Assembly: GCF_001038425.2 (NCBI RefSeq)
Contig: NZ_LDPV02000021.1
Location: forward strand, 17,378-81,377
Reading direction: 5' to 3'
Length of the DNA: 64,000 bases
From: Ornithinibacillus contaminans
Lineage (GTDB): Bacteria > Bacillota > Bacilli > Bacillales > Amphibacillaceae
The notes under the pieces were generated by a model. The model was not told the origin of the DNA and did no database searches. It was given only the letters and a program-made list of their open reading frames with translations. This document shows positions 1 through 8,985 of this stretch, in pieces (position 1 is the stretch's first letter; every line of letters starts with the position of its first letter). Made by a program: the position numbers and the translations under genes.

Positions 1-1
1 A

Positions 2-448
2 GATGAATCAGAAGAGGATAGTTCTCTAACAAATGATAGCGAGGAAAGTGATTCATCTGAAAGTAATGAAGAAACAATGAATGAGAATATAGAAACAGAA
101 CAAACTGAGCCAATCGCAGATGACGAAAATGTAATTGATGCGTATACTGCAAATTGGCAACCAATTGGTACGGAGCAAACGGGACCACATACGACTACCT
201 TTGATGATGGCTCAACAGATAGAGTAGAGATGGAAAGCGCAATACGGCTTGCTGCTGGTCTGGCTGAGGGCGATATGATTACTTGGTGGCTTCAAAACGG
301 AGGCGATCAAAAAGTTATTGGTACGGTTTCTAACCGTTCTGAGACACAAACCTATCGTGTCTATCTAAGCTGGATGGACAACCAAGGATGGCAACCAACT
401 TTAGTAGAAGTGTTAAAAGAAAATGACCAAAAATGGCGGTTTGAATAG
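2..448 (+). CDS. yrrS: YrrS-like DUF1510 protein, 5' end outside window
   Basis: The reading frame is already open at base 2 and runs to a TAG at 446-448, so only the last 148 codons are visible. The first 35 or so codons are acidic and Ser/Asn-rich (a low-complexity linker). The rest is the compact DUF1510 domain, with conserved stretches such as QTGPHTTTFDDGS and the ending WMDNQGWQPTLVEVL. B. subtilis YrrS is a membrane-anchored protein whose N-terminal helix lies before such a linker, so the anchor should lie upstream of the window. It precedes mtnN by 24 bases and is probably co-transcribed with it. The molecular function is unknown. Confidence 0.8.
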   Translation, partial: DESEEDSSLTNDSEESDSSESNEETMNENIETEQTEPIADDENVIDAYTANWQPIGTEQTGPHTTTFDDGSTDRVEMESAIRLAAGLAEGDMITWWLQNGGDQKVIGTVSNRSETQTYRVYLSWMDNQGWQPTLVEVLKENDQKWRFE

Positions 449-472
449 TACGTTCTAGGAGGAAAAAACATC

Positions 473-1165
473 ATGACAATCGGAATAATTGGTGCAATGG
501 ATGAAGAGATTGCAATCCTGCAAAATAAGATAACAGAGAAGGAAGAAATAACGATAGCTGGTTGCTTATTTATCAATGGAAATCTCGATGGAAAACAAGT
601 GGTATTGTTAAAATCGGGAATTGGAAAAGTAAATGCTGCCATGGCGACATCGATTCTTATGGAACGTTATGCACCAAATCTTGTGATTAACACTGGGTCT
701 GCGGGAGGATTTTCTAGCAAGCTTGAGGTTGGTGATATCGTTGTATCATCTGAAGTAGTGCATCACGATGTCGATGTGACAGCTTTTGATTATCAATATG
801 GACAAGTTCCCGGAATGCCTCCAACCTTTAAAGCAGACGCTACACTTATTAATGAGGCAATTGCAGCGATAAATGAACTTGATGTCAATGGAGAAGTTGG
901 GTTAATTGCAACGGGTGATTCTTTTATGGAAGATCCCCAACGCGTACAAGCAGTGCGTGAAAAATTCTCTGATATGATTGCTTGTGAAATGGAAGCAGCG
1001 GCTGTTGCGCAGGTATGCCATAACTACCATTGTCCATTTGTCGTTATTCGTGCGTTATCGGATATAGCAGGAAAAGAATCTTCCATTTCATTCGATTCGT
1101 TTTTAGAAAGAGCAAGTCAAAATGCTTCCGCTATCGTAATGACGATGGTAGGAGCGTTAGCATAA
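473..1165 (+). CDS. mtnN: 5'-methylthioadenosine/S-adenosylhomocysteine nucleosidase
   Basis: This cytosolic enzyme cleaves adenine from methylthioadenosine and S-adenosylhomocysteine, feeding methionine salvage and removing by-products of methylation. The product is 230 aa, the usual length. The N-terminal [10 protein letters not shown] holds the conserved Glu12. INTGSAGGF is the nucleoside-binding loop, [11 protein letters not shown] carries the ribose-binding Glu, and [10 protein letters not shown] carries the catalytic Asp. The ATG at 473 has an AGGAGG at 457-462. It follows yrrS closely, as in B. subtilis, and is followed by a large palindrome that could end the transcript. Confidence 0.96.
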   Translation: MTIGIIGAMDEEIAILQNKITEKEEITIAGCLFINGNLDGKQVVLLKSGIGKVNAAMATSILMERYAPNLVINTGSAGGFSSKLEVGDIVVSSEVVHHDVDVTAFDYQYGQVPGMPPTFKADATLINEAIAAINELDVNGEVGLIATGDSFMEDPQRVQAVREKFSDMIACEMEAAAVAQVCHNYHCPFVVIRALSDIAGKESSISFDSFLERASQNASAIVMTMVGALA

Positions 1166-1177
1166 TGTATTTGTAAG

Positions 1178-1332
1178 CAATAGAGGCTGTGACAAGCCTG
1201 CTGACCGTAAATAACCATAACCAGAAGTGTAACGCTTCGTGGTGTAGAATCTTATTCAGATTTTACACCAATAGGCATTCTGGCAATCAGTTATTTACGT
1301 TAGTTCAGGGTCACAGCCTCTATATTTTTTAT
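1178..1332. repeat. Long imperfect palindrome, GAGGCTGxGAC family, copy 1
   Basis: The outer arms ATAGAGGCTGTGAC (1180-1193) and GTCACAGCCTCTAT (1310-1323) are exact reverse complements. Inside, GTAAATAAC (1207-1215) pairs with GTTATTTAC (1290-1298), and GTGTAGAATC (1242-1251) pairs with GATTTTACAC (1259-1268). On the plus strand the palindrome is followed by TATATTTTTT, so it may act as the mtnN terminator. Related palindromes lie at 43740-43880 and 50838-50952. The element belongs to the intergenic hairpin repeats common in Firmicutes. Confidence 0.8.
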
Positions 1333-1340
1333 GTGTTTTG

Positions 1341-2051
1341 TTAACTTTTGCGCTCATTCCGGTAATACTCATGAAAAACCTTCATTAGAGCCCGTTTTTC
1401 GATTCGAGATACATAGCTTCTAGAGATATTTAACTTCTTTGCGATTTCGCGTTGGGTCATTTCTTTTTTATTGTTTAATCCATATCGGTAGGTAATGACC
1501 TCTTTTTCGCGTTTATCTAGAATGGCAAAATAATCCTGCATTTTCTCGATTTCCATATTCAATTGAATATATTCGATAACATTTTCATTTTCTGCCTCTA
1601 AAATGTCAATAAGACTAATCTCGTTTCCTTCTTTGTCTTGCCCAATTGGATCATGCAACGATACATCTTTTTTTACTTTTTTCAATGCTCGTAAATGCAT
1701 CAGTATTTCGTTTTCAATACAGCGAGCAGCATATGTTGCAAGCTTCGTACCTTTTCCAACAGAGAAGCTTTCAATTCCTTTAATCAATCCAATCGTCCCA
1801 ATTGAGATTAAATCCTCCATATCTTCTCCGGTATTTTCGAATTTTTTTACGATATGGGCAACCAACCGTAAATTATGTTCGATAAGCTTATTTCGTGCTT
1901 CCTCACTTCCGTTTTGCATTTCCTGAATATATTTAGCCTCTTCCTCAGAGGAGAGGGGTTGTGGAAAGGCATGATTTTTTACATAAGAAACAAAGAATAG
2001 GGCTTCTTTTATTAGTAATGCAAGGACACTCATAATTCCGGACAAACACAT
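1341..2051 (-). CDS. sigK: Sporulation sigma factor sigma-K, uninterrupted
   Basis: The late mother-cell RNA polymerase sigma factor, 236 aa, directs coat and maturation genes. The hydrophobic N-terminus up to about [13 protein letters not shown] is the pro-sequence that holds sigma-K inactive at the membrane until SpoIVFB cleaves it. Region 2 is marked by [11 protein letters not shown] and [15 protein letters not shown]. Region 4 helix-turn-helix is [27 protein letters not shown] (2060-2055) is only 3 bases from the ATG at 2051, so the TTG two codons downstream (2045) is a real alternative start. The gene is one continuous frame, with no skin-type insertion. Confidence 0.94.
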   Translation of the reverse strand: MCLSGIMSVLALLIKEALFFVSYVKNHAFPQPLSSEEEAKYIQEMQNGSEEARNKLIEHNLRLVAHIVKKFENTGEDMEDLISIGTIGLIKGIESFSVGKGTKLATYAARCIENEILMHLRALKKVKKDVSLHDPIGQDKEGNEISLIDILEAENENVIEYIQLNMEIEKMQDYFAILDKREKEVITYRYGLNNKKEMTQREIAKKLNISRSYVSRIEKRALMKVFHEYYRNERKS

Positions 2052-2154
2052 ACACCTCCTGACCAGGCTGGGCTATAGCCTATATAATCAAACTATGTCG
2101 GTACGGCGTGTTTTGTGTCTGTCCATGAAAACATATACGAGTTGTAAAATATAA

Positions 2155-2183
2155 AAAAATCGTCATGTTGCATGACGATTTTT
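2155..2183. terminator. Bidirectional hairpin terminator between mrpG and sigK
   Basis: AAAAATCGTCATG (2155-2167) and CATGACGATTTTT (2171-2183) form a perfect 13-bp stem with a 3-base loop. It abuts the mrpG stop codon at 2182-2184, so on the minus strand it ends the mrp operon. The T run follows on either strand. Confidence 0.88.
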
Positions 2184-2553
2184 ATGCCTTATTCTGTTTT
2201 TGCATTGCCTCTTCATAAGCATCTGTACGATTCTTAGTTAATGGTTTAATACCACTATTGTGAGCGGCTCTACCAATCATATGGGCAGAAACAGGAGCTG
2301 TGATTAAAATGAAAAGTATACCAATTAACAGCTTTCCACTCACAATTCCTTCCTTAGCATATAAATAGATGAATGCGCCGATTAACACACTTGCGACACC
2401 AACGGTAGATGCTTTTGTTGCTGCGTGAAGTCTTGTATAAATATCTGGAAACCGTATGATACCAATGGAAGCAGATAAGGTTACAAAGGCACCTATTAAT
2501 AGGAGCACAATAATAAGTATATTAATGATGATGTCAATCCATATCTCGGTCAA
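2182..2553 (-). CDS. mrpG: Na+/H+ antiporter subunit MrpG
   Basis: Small membrane subunit (123 aa, about three helices) of the Mrp multisubunit antiporter. The family signature is visible in SASIGIIRFPDIYTRLHAATKASTVG. The start is a TTG with AAGGG upstream. The gene overlaps the mrpF end by 20 bases, implying translational coupling. It is the last gene of the operon and is followed directly by a strong terminator. Confidence 0.95.
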   Translation of the reverse strand: MTEIWIDIIINILIIVLLLIGAFVTLSASIGIIRFPDIYTRLHAATKASTVGVASVLIGAFIYLYAKEGIVSGKLLIGILFILITAPVSAHMIGRAAHNSGIKPLTKNRTDAYEEAMQKQNKA

Positions 2554-2845
2554 TTATAACACCCTTTTCTACGTATTTTGCAGTAGCAAGTGTACCTAAG
2601 AATCCGAGGATCCCGATCAACAAAATGATATCGTTTAAATATGGTGTGGACAAATGGATCGCAATCACTCCAGTAAGCGCCATTAAATTAATTCCAATCG
2701 TATCAAGTCCGACCGCACGATCTGGGTTAGTCGGTCCTTTTATGACACGGTAAAATAACAGAACTAAGGATATCGCAATTGCTATCGAGCAAATGGTAAT
2801 GGTAACCTCTAAGATGGAATCTGTTAGTTCTAGTAGTTCTGTCAC
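2534..2845 (-). CDS. mrpF: Na+/H+ antiporter subunit MrpF
   Basis: Small membrane subunit of 103 aa with three predicted helices. The family motif KGPTNPDRAVGLDTIG sits between helices 1 and 2. It starts with GTG at 2845, with GGAGGTG 8 bases upstream. The start overlaps the mrpE stop in a GTGA arrangement. In B. subtilis MrpF has also been linked to bile-salt (cholate) efflux. Here it is called from the family and the operon position. Confidence 0.95.
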   Translation of the reverse strand: MTELLELTDSILEVTITICSIAIAISLVLLFYRVIKGPTNPDRAVGLDTIGINLMALTGVIAIHLSTPYLNDIILLIGILGFLGTLATAKYVEKGVIIDRDMD

Positions 2846-3321
2846 GATCTTGTCACCTCCAAGATAGCCTTCTCGAAGCTCTCCTTAATTTCACGTACGG
2901 ACTCATCAACCTCATCAATATCCATCGCATGAACGTATAATGTTGCATTGTCATCTGATAGAGCAACCGATAACGTCCCTGGTGTCAATGTAATGAGATG
3001 GGTTAACAAGGTTATTTCCCAATTGCTTTTCACTTCAAGTGGAATCGCAAAGATACCTGGCTCAATCTCTGGTTTTGGGGTATAAATTAATTTAAGTATA
3101 CTTAAATTTGATAGAATCAATTCTTTTAAAAACAGTAGGATAAGCTTAGCGATTTTAAATACACGTATCCCATAAAATCTTCCTGGAATAAATCGATTAA
3201 GGAGAAGAACTAATAGAATACCCCAGATATAGCCAGCAATAAAACTGGCTAATGTATAGGATTCACTAAGGAACATCCACATAATCGCAATAATTAAGTT
3301 TATGAGTATTTGAAAGGGCAT
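2842..3321 (-). CDS. mrpE: Na+/H+ antiporter subunit MrpE
   Basis: Membrane subunit of 159 aa. It has hydrophobic segments in the N-terminal third and a cytoplasmic C-terminal part containing LLTHLITLTPGTLSVALSDD, the most conserved MrpE stretch. MrpE stabilises the complex and raises antiport activity in the family. AAAGGAG precedes the ATG at 3321. It lies 6 bases after mrpD and overlaps mrpF. Confidence 0.95.
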   Translation of the reverse strand: MPFQILINLIIAIMWMFLSESYTLASFIAGYIWGILLVLLLNRFIPGRFYGIRVFKIAKLILLFLKELILSNLSILKLIYTPKPEIEPGIFAIPLEVKSNWEITLLTHLITLTPGTLSVALSDDNATLYVHAMDIDEVDESVREIKESFEKAILEVTRS

Positions 3322-3327
3322 AGTCGT

Positions 3328-4809
3328 TTACTCCTTTAACACAGAATCTATATAAAGTTGTGGATCTAATAAATATTCGGCTACACCATCAATAGCAGGG
3401 TATATCCATTCTGCACCAATACCAAGAAAGACAGCGACTGCTAATAAGCCAATAATTGGGATGATCATTCCAGCAGATGCTTTTTTCGTGGTGCTTAACG
3501 ACTCATCCTTTTCGCCCCAGAAGCCGCGGATAAATATTTTCATAACCGAGTAAAGAATTAATAGACTCGCTAATAGTGCAATTATGGCGATGATAATTTC
3601 ATCTGCTGAAAATGCACCTTTAAGTAATAACAGCTTGCCGATAAAACCACTAAATGGTGGGATACCTGCAAGAATTAACGCAGATAGAAACAGCAGCCAA
3701 CCAAGGACAGGATGATCATGTAGTAGACCTTTCATTTTCTTTAAGTCAGATGTACCCGCAACATAAGCGATGACTCCAACAAGAAGGAAAAGAGCTGATT
3801 TAATAATCATATCCTGTATCAAATAGTAAATGGAACCACTAAGTGCATCTTGGTTAAAAATACCGATTCCCATAATGATAAATCCAATGGCAGGTATAAT
3901 ATTGTAGGCAATAATTAGTTTAATATTGTTCGTTGACAATGCTCCAATGACACCAAATAACATCGTTAACCCAGCAATCCAAATAAAGACATCATGTGTA
4001 TAGTCCATTCGATGAATAAAGATAAGTGAAAATACCCGTAAGATAGAGTAAATACCAACCTTTGTTAACAGGGCACCGAATAAAGCCGATACAACCGGAT
4101 TAGGAACAATATATGATTTCGGTAACCAATAATACAGCGGAAATAATGCTGCTTTCGTTCCAAAAACAAAGAAGAATAATATTCCAATCGTCGTTAGAAT
4201 TCCATCCTGTTCTACTTCAGCCACTCGTTCAGCAATTTGCGCCATATTAACAGTTCCAACAACTCCGTACAATAACGCAACAGTCGTAACAAAGAGTACG
4301 GATGAGAACAGATTAATAAGGACATATTTTACCGACTCACGAAGCTGGACTTTATCGCCACCTAATACGATTAAAGCATAGGAAGCCATTAATAATACCT
4401 CGAAAAATACAAATAAGTTGAATAAATCACCGGTCAAGAAGGCACCAGATACACCTGTAATCAATAGGAAAAAAAAGGTGTAAAAATAATGGTTTTCTTG
4501 TCTGAGACTTAACGATTGCGGTGCGTAAAAGGCAGCAGCGGCTGCGATGATATTGGTTGTTAGTAATAGCAAGACAGATAGCTCATCAGCAACCAATATA
4601 ATGCCGTATGGTGCTTTCCAATCACCAGTTTCCAAGATGATAGTTCCATCGATAAATACGGAATAAGTGATATAGGCAGAAACAAGTAAACTTATGATCG
4701 AAAATAGCTTCGTTAACAGTCTTGTAACAGCCACGTTAGAATTAGTAAACGCAACGATAATACCTGATAGCATCGGGATGATAATCGGTAAGATTGCTAA
4801 ATTACTCAT
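3328..4809 (-). CDS. mrpD: Na+/H+ antiporter subunit MrpD (NuoN/M-like)
   Basis: Large polytopic subunit of 493 aa, about 14 helices, homologous to the proton-pumping antiporter-like subunits of complex I. FFLLITGVSGAFLTGDLFNLFVFFE shows the conserved helix with its Glu, and the lysine-bearing KAALFPLYYWLPKSYIVPNP follows. The ATG at 4809 is preferred: GAGGGG (4824-4819) is 8 bases from it but would touch the upstream GTG at 4818. It overlaps the end of mrpC by 8 bases. Confidence 0.95.
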   Translation of the reverse strand: MSNLAILPIIIPMLSGIIVAFTNSNVAVTRLLTKLFSIISLLVSAYITYSVFIDGTIILETGDWKAPYGIILVADELSVLLLLTTNIIAAAAAFYAPQSLSLRQENHYFYTFFFLLITGVSGAFLTGDLFNLFVFFEVLLMASYALIVLGGDKVQLRESVKYVLINLFSSVLFVTTVALLYGVVGTVNMAQIAERVAEVEQDGILTTIGILFFFVFGTKAALFPLYYWLPKSYIVPNPVVSALFGALLTKVGIYSILRVFSLIFIHRMDYTHDVFIWIAGLTMLFGVIGALSTNNIKLIIAYNIIPAIGFIIMGIGIFNQDALSGSIYYLIQDMIIKSALFLLVGVIAYVAGTSDLKKMKGLLHDHPVLGWLLFLSALILAGIPPFSGFIGKLLLLKGAFSADEIIIAIIALLASLLILYSVMKIFIRGFWGEKDESLSTTKKASAGMIIPIIGLLAVAVFLGIGAEWIYPAIDGVAEYLLDPQLYIDSVLKE

Positions 4810-5140
4810 TTGTTTCACCCCTCATTTCTTCCATGTTATCCGTATTATTTTCTTTAGCTGTTCGGTAGCTTAATACAAGCAGTAAGCTCGTAATCCCAAA
4901 GCTAATAACGATAGACGTTAAAATTAATGCTTGTGGTAGGGGATCTGTATATGTTGTTACCGCATCATCTAAAATGGGAGGATTACCTCTTTTTAGCTTA
5001 CCCATCGTTAAAATAACTAAATGAGCACCATGTGATAGAAGGACTGTCCCGATAATAATACGTAATAATTGTTTTTGTAATAAATTGTAGATAGCTGTTG
5101 CAAACAATATGCCAGCTAGGATAAGAATGATAATTTCCAT
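4802..5140 (-). CDS. mrpC: Na+/H+ antiporter subunit MrpC (NuoK-like)
   Basis: Three-helix subunit of 112 aa homologous to NuoK. The conserved DPLPQALILTSIVISFG is present at about residues 66-82. AAGGAGG lies 7 bases from the ATG. The start codon overlaps the mrpA stop as TAATG. In standard seven-gene operons MrpC follows MrpB, but here it directly follows MrpA. Confidence 0.95.
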   Translation of the reverse strand: MEIIILILAGILFATAIYNLLQKQLLRIIIGTVLLSHGAHLVILTMGKLKRGNPPILDDAVTTYTDPLPQALILTSIVISFGITSLLLVLSYRTAKENNTDNMEEMRGETNE

Positions 5141-7473
5141 TACTCTGCCTCCTTGTTCTTTCTGACTTTAATGAGGCCATAAATAGCTAAGGCTGCAATA
5201 CCTAGTACTGTAATTTCAAATAAAGTATCAAGTCCACGCATATCAACTAAAATGACATTGACAATATTATGTCCGCCACCAAGTTTATAGGAAGTTTCTA
5301 CAAAGTAATCGGATATCGTAGCAAACCAATTTGAGCTATGAGCAGCGATTCCAACCATCGTAATAAGTGTACCGATACCGACCGCAAGAATAGTATTTAA
5401 GGTCGTTGTCTTTGCAGTATCTTTTATTTTACGTAGTTCTGGTAGGTGGTAGTAGGCAAGCAAGAATAGTGCCATCGAGATTGTTTCGACGACTAGTTGT
5501 GTTAATGCTAAATCCGGTGCGCGGAAAATAACGAACAAGATAGAGATACCAAAGCCTACAATCCCAGTAATAATGATTAAAGCTAGCTTATTATGAACAA
5601 AAATGGTAGCAATGGCTGCCAGTACCATAATAAATACTACAGCTAAGTCAATTAAGTTAATGTCTGCTAAATTATCTGTTTTTAGCACAAATCCGTCTGT
5701 TGCATACATGACGAAAAATGTTGCGAGCAGAATAACAGCTAGAATAATGGACATATATAGCTTCAGCGAGCCGGTCATATAGGAATTGGTTACGCTAGTA
5801 CTATAAGTATCAAGTTTTTCTATTCCTTTATCATAAACCTTATTAAAACTAAATTTACCCGGAAGAACGTGATAGATGTTGCTCCATTTTTTGCGGGTTA
5901 GGAATAGAATGAGCCCAATAATCACAACAATTAAGGACATATACAAGGCTGGTACAAAACCATGCCAAAAATGAACATGTTCTAATTCCACTGCTTGATT
6001 AACCGCTTGAGCGGCATGTGTTAATAATGACCCATTCAACAAATTCGGGAATAGTCCGATTACTATAACGCCTAATACAAGTACGATCGGTGATAGTAAC
6101 ATACCGATTGGCGCTTCATGTGGTTTTTTCGGCAGTAATTCCAGTTTTTTCGGTCCGGTAAATACCCCGAAAAAGAGGTACATCGAGTAGACAAAGGTAA
6201 ATATACTAGCGAATACTGCTAAGTAAGGAATTGCCTCGGAAAGAAAACTTATGAAGGAACCGCCTGATTGTTCCAAATCAAGTGTTGCATCGAAAAATAA
6301 TTCCTTACTATAAAATCCATTTAGAAATGGTAATGGCACACCTGCCATTGAGAATGTACCGAAAAGCGCAAGCGTCGCTGAAATTGGCATCAATGTCAGT
6401 AAACCACCAAGTTTCCGGATATCTCGCGTGCCAGTTTCATGGTCGATAATCCCAGCAATCATAAACAAGCTACCTTTAAATGTCGCATGATTAAGAATAT
6501 GGAATACCGCCGCAAATATAGCAGCTTCTGTCCCAAATCCGAGCATGGCCATGATCATACCTAGTTGACTTACCGTTGAAAAAGCTAGGATACCTTTTAA
6601 ATCTGTTTGACGAACCGCCATATAAGAAGCCCATATCATCGTCACAATCCCAACGATGCTCACGATTATAAAGAACCATTCATACGTCGAGAAAATAGGT
6701 GAAAAACGTGCAATTAGATAGATCCCGGCCTTTACCATTGTCGCCGAGTGTAAGTAGGCACTTACTGGAGTTGGTGCTTCCATTGCATCAGGTAACCAAA
6801 TATGGAATGGAAATTGCGCTGACTTTGTAAATGCACCTAATAAAATTAGTACTAGAATCAGTGGTAAGTAATTGCTAGTTAAAATCGTATCAACTTGTTC
6901 AATCATCATACGGATACTGGTTGTTTCAGTGATAATTGAGAGTAAAATAAGACCACCTAGCATACTGAGTCCGCCAAAAATGGTAATGAGCATTGATTTT
7001 TGGGCACCATAGCGGGAACGTTCCCGGTGGTTCCAAAAACCAATTAGTAAGAAGGAAGATATGGAGGTTAACTCCCAAAAGGTATAAAGCAGGTATACAT
7101 TATCAGACAATACTACCCCTAGCATTGCTGTCATGAACATTAGTAAATAAACATAAAAATGTCCCAATTTCTCAGAAACATGTAAATAATAAATGGAATA
7201 GAAGACTACCAATGTACCAATACCGCTGATTAGTAACACAAACAGTAGACTAAGACCATCAAGATAGAAATCAAAATTAATACCTAGTGATGGTATCCAA
7301 TTATAAGTTTGCTGTAATGGAGTGAAGTCATCACCAATAAAGCGAATGAAATATAGAAAAATTGCTAGTGGGATAAAGACAACAAATATCCCTGTATGAA
7401 TCTTGTGTTTCGCTTTACTCAAAAATGGTACAATGATAGCAAATAGTAGTGGTAGAAATACCGCGAAAATCAT
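5140..7473 (-). CDS. mrpA: Na+/H+ antiporter subunit MrpA (NuoL-like)
   Basis: The largest subunit, 777 aa, close to the usual Mrp group-1 length. The N-terminal two thirds resemble NuoL/ND5: WELTSISSFLLIGFW and KSAQFPFHIWLPDAMEAPTPVSAYLHSATMVKAG are typical. The C-terminal third holds the extra MrpA helices and ends with GHNIVNVILVDMRGLDTLFE. The complex exports Na+ in exchange for H+ and serves salt and alkali tolerance. AGGAGG lies 11 bases before the ATG. No mrpB sequence is fused to the C-terminus, and none lies between mrpA and mrpC. Confidence 0.96.
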   Translation of the reverse strand: MIFAVFLPLLFAIIVPFLSKAKHKIHTGIFVVFIPLAIFLYFIRFIGDDFTPLQQTYNWIPSLGINFDFYLDGLSLLFVLLISGIGTLVVFYSIYYLHVSEKLGHFYVYLLMFMTAMLGVVLSDNVYLLYTFWELTSISSFLLIGFWNHRERSRYGAQKSMLITIFGGLSMLGGLILLSIITETTSIRMMIEQVDTILTSNYLPLILVLILLGAFTKSAQFPFHIWLPDAMEAPTPVSAYLHSATMVKAGIYLIARFSPIFSTYEWFFIIVSIVGIVTMIWASYMAVRQTDLKGILAFSTVSQLGMIMAMLGFGTEAAIFAAVFHILNHATFKGSLFMIAGIIDHETGTRDIRKLGGLLTLMPISATLALFGTFSMAGVPLPFLNGFYSKELFFDATLDLEQSGGSFISFLSEAIPYLAVFASIFTFVYSMYLFFGVFTGPKKLELLPKKPHEAPIGMLLSPIVLVLGVIVIGLFPNLLNGSLLTHAAQAVNQAVELEHVHFWHGFVPALYMSLIVVIIGLILFLTRKKWSNIYHVLPGKFSFNKVYDKGIEKLDTYSTSVTNSYMTGSLKLYMSIILAVILLATFFVMYATDGFVLKTDNLADINLIDLAVVFIMVLAAIATIFVHNKLALIIITGIVGFGISILFVIFRAPDLALTQLVVETISMALFLLAYYHLPELRKIKDTAKTTTLNTILAVGIGTLITMVGIAAHSSNWFATISDYFVETSYKLGGGHNIVNVILVDMRGLDTLFEITVLGIAALAIYGLIKVRKNKEAE

Positions 7474-7833
7474 TGACGTAAAAACCTCCTATAAAATAAG
7501 ACTAGCCATATCTGATGAACTATTTGTTCCATCAATAGTTCGTGTTTATCACCTTAAGACATTTCCGATAATGATATTTGTAATCGGTTAAAAGGAAAGA
7601 CTCCCTTACCTAGCATTTGTAATTCGTGAAATTAAATGCTGATGGGCTATTCCAACTATGTAATGTAATAAACGAAGTTAAATAACTCATTGGAACGGAG
7701 AGCTATTGGGGTATATGAAACATATCATGCTGAACTTCCTTCTTCTGGATGAGCATATATACTTATTTTATATAAAAATAGGGAAGTAATAAAGTAATAG
7801 CTCTAAGAAAGCTTACCATATTTTTAAATTGTA
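7474..7833. other. Gene-free leader and intergenic stretch before mrpA
   Basis: No convincing gene lies here. The part next to mrpA holds its ribosome binding site (AGGAGG on the minus strand) and a 25-base dyad at 7517-7541 (GAACTATT, 9-base spacer, AATAGTTC). The dyad sits in the likely mrp leader and could be an operator or a leader hairpin. I found no clear sigma-A promoter for mrp by eye. The rest is AT-rich with only very short open frames. Confidence 0.6.
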
Positions 7834-7874
7834 AAAAATAAAAACTCTTATCATTCACAATAATGACAAGAGTT
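7834..7874 (-). terminator. Terminator of sda
   Basis: On the minus strand, AACTCTTGTCATT (7874-7862) pairs with AATGATAAGAGTT (7855-7843), with one G-T pair and a 6-base loop. TTTATTTTTT follows. It lies about 50 bases after the sda stop. Confidence 0.85.
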
Positions 7875-7925
7875 GTTATCAATACTTCCTATTTATAAGT
7901 TTTTTAAATGGAGTGTCGAAATCTG

Positions 7926-8066
7926 TTAACTTGTATATTTTATTTTGTTACTTAAACCTCGGCGATAAATTTCATCTTTAATAAGTGAAACAAAATCAGG
8001 GCTTAATTTTAATTCATTTGCTTTAAAATAAGATTCAATTAACAATTCATCTGACAAATGTTCCAT
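7926..8066 (-). CDS. sda: Sporulation checkpoint protein Sda
   Basis: A 46-aa helical-hairpin protein that inhibits the sporulation histidine kinase KinA when DNA replication is disturbed. The core [18 protein letters not shown] and the second helix [14 protein letters not shown] match Sda closely. The start at 8066 is chosen because AGGAGGG lies 9 bases upstream and gives the family length. An in-frame extension to 8135 has no such site. In B. subtilis sda is transcribed under DnaA control, and the region upstream here is full of DnaA boxes. It has its own terminator. Confidence 0.95.
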   Translation of the reverse strand: MEHLSDELLIESYFKANELKLSPDFVSLIKDEIYRRGLSNKIKYTS

Positions 8067-8101
8067 AAACGTAGCCCTCCTAAACGGTATCGAATGTACG
8101 G

Positions 8102-8261
8102 TTATCACAAATTTAAGATAGCTATAACGTAACACGAAATATTCGGTAGAACAAGGTGTGCGTTATCTACAGCCACCTGTAGATAACTTGTGAATAACCA
8201 ATAAAATTATGCTGTAACCCTTGTTTTAATGCTGTTGATAATGTGAATAAAGTTATCCACA
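8102..8261. promoter_or_regulatory. Cluster of six DnaA-box-like sites upstream of sda and yqeG
   Basis: The perfect box TTATCCACA is at 8253-8261. One-mismatch forms are TTATCTACA (8163-8171), its inverted partner TGTAGATAA (8178-8186), TGTGAATAA (8189-8197 and 8242-8250), and a weaker TTATCACAA (8102-8110). The inverted pair 8163-8186 makes a perfect 10-bp dyad around CCAC. This matches the known DnaA-controlled promoter of sda in B. subtilis, so replication-linked control of sda, and perhaps yqeG, is likely. The rest of 8262-8450 holds no gene. Confidence 0.85.
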
Positions 8262-8466
8262 ATGCAAGATATGAAGGAATTTGTCGAACGATTTTTGCAT
8301 TTTTAAAGCGAAAATTACATATTTCTACCTTCTACAGCATATCTATGGTATTTTTGAATATGCATGGAATTTTTCTATTACTAGTATAGTTACCGAAAAT
8401 AGTATGGATTAAACGTGAAATGGGTTAGTATAAAAATCAAAGTATTCCTATAAGAGGTGTAAGCAA

Positions 8467-8985
8467 TTGTTAAGTAAATTTTTACCGAATGAACATGTGA
8501 AAAGTGTTTTTGAAATTAAAGCAGAGCTGCTAAAGGAGAAGGGAATAAAAGGTATTATTACCGATTTGGATAATACACTGGTTGCATGGAATGTCAAAAA
8601 TGCCACACCAGAAGTGGTCTCGTGGTTTAAATCCATGCAAGATCATGGCATTAAAGTAACCATCATTTCGAATAATAAAGAAGAGCGTGTTAAAATGTTT
8701 TCTGAACCGCTCGGGACTCCGTACGTCTTCAGCGCAAGAAAACCATTAAAACGAGCATTCAAGGTTGCGGCAAAGCAAATGGAATTGAAAAAAGAAGAAA
8801 TAGTTGTTATTGGGGATCAATTACTAACCGATGTGTTAGGTGGAAATTCGGCTGGATTTTATACAGTACTTGTGGTCCCAATTGTCCAGACGGATGAAAA
8901 AATAACACAATTTAACCGTAGAATTGAACGTAAAATTATGAACTATTTCAGAAGAAAAGGTAAGATTAGCTGGGAGGATAAATAA
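8467..8985 (+). CDS. yqeG: HAD-family phosphatase YqeG
   Basis: A 172-aa cytosolic phosphatase of HAD subfamily IIIA. The nucleophile motif DLDNT is at residues 33-37, the second motif is the serine/asparagine of TIISNN, and the acidic motif is GDQLLTD. The substrate is not known; related proteins act on phosphatidylglycerophosphate or similar molecules. The start is TTG with GAGGTG upstream. Its stop TAA ends at 8985, the first base of the yqeH ATG. It heads the yqeGH-aroE-yqeIJKLM operon, as in B. subtilis. Confidence 0.92.
   Translation: MLSKFLPNEHVKSVFEIKAELLKEKGIKGIITDLDNTLVAWNVKNATPEVVSWFKSMQDHGIKVTIISNNKEERVKMFSEPLGTPYVFSARKPLKRAFKVAAKQMELKKEEIVVIGDQLLTDVLGGNSAGFYTVLVVPIVQTDEKITQFNRRIERKIMNYFRRKGKISWEDK

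Noticed and set aside
1341..2051. A skin-type insertion in sigK
   Set aside because: The gene is one continuous frame from the pro-sequence to the end of region 4.
7711..7790. A 24-codon frame starting with ATG near 7717
   Set aside because: The upstream GGGG is too close to the start, the composition is random-like and no family comes to mind.
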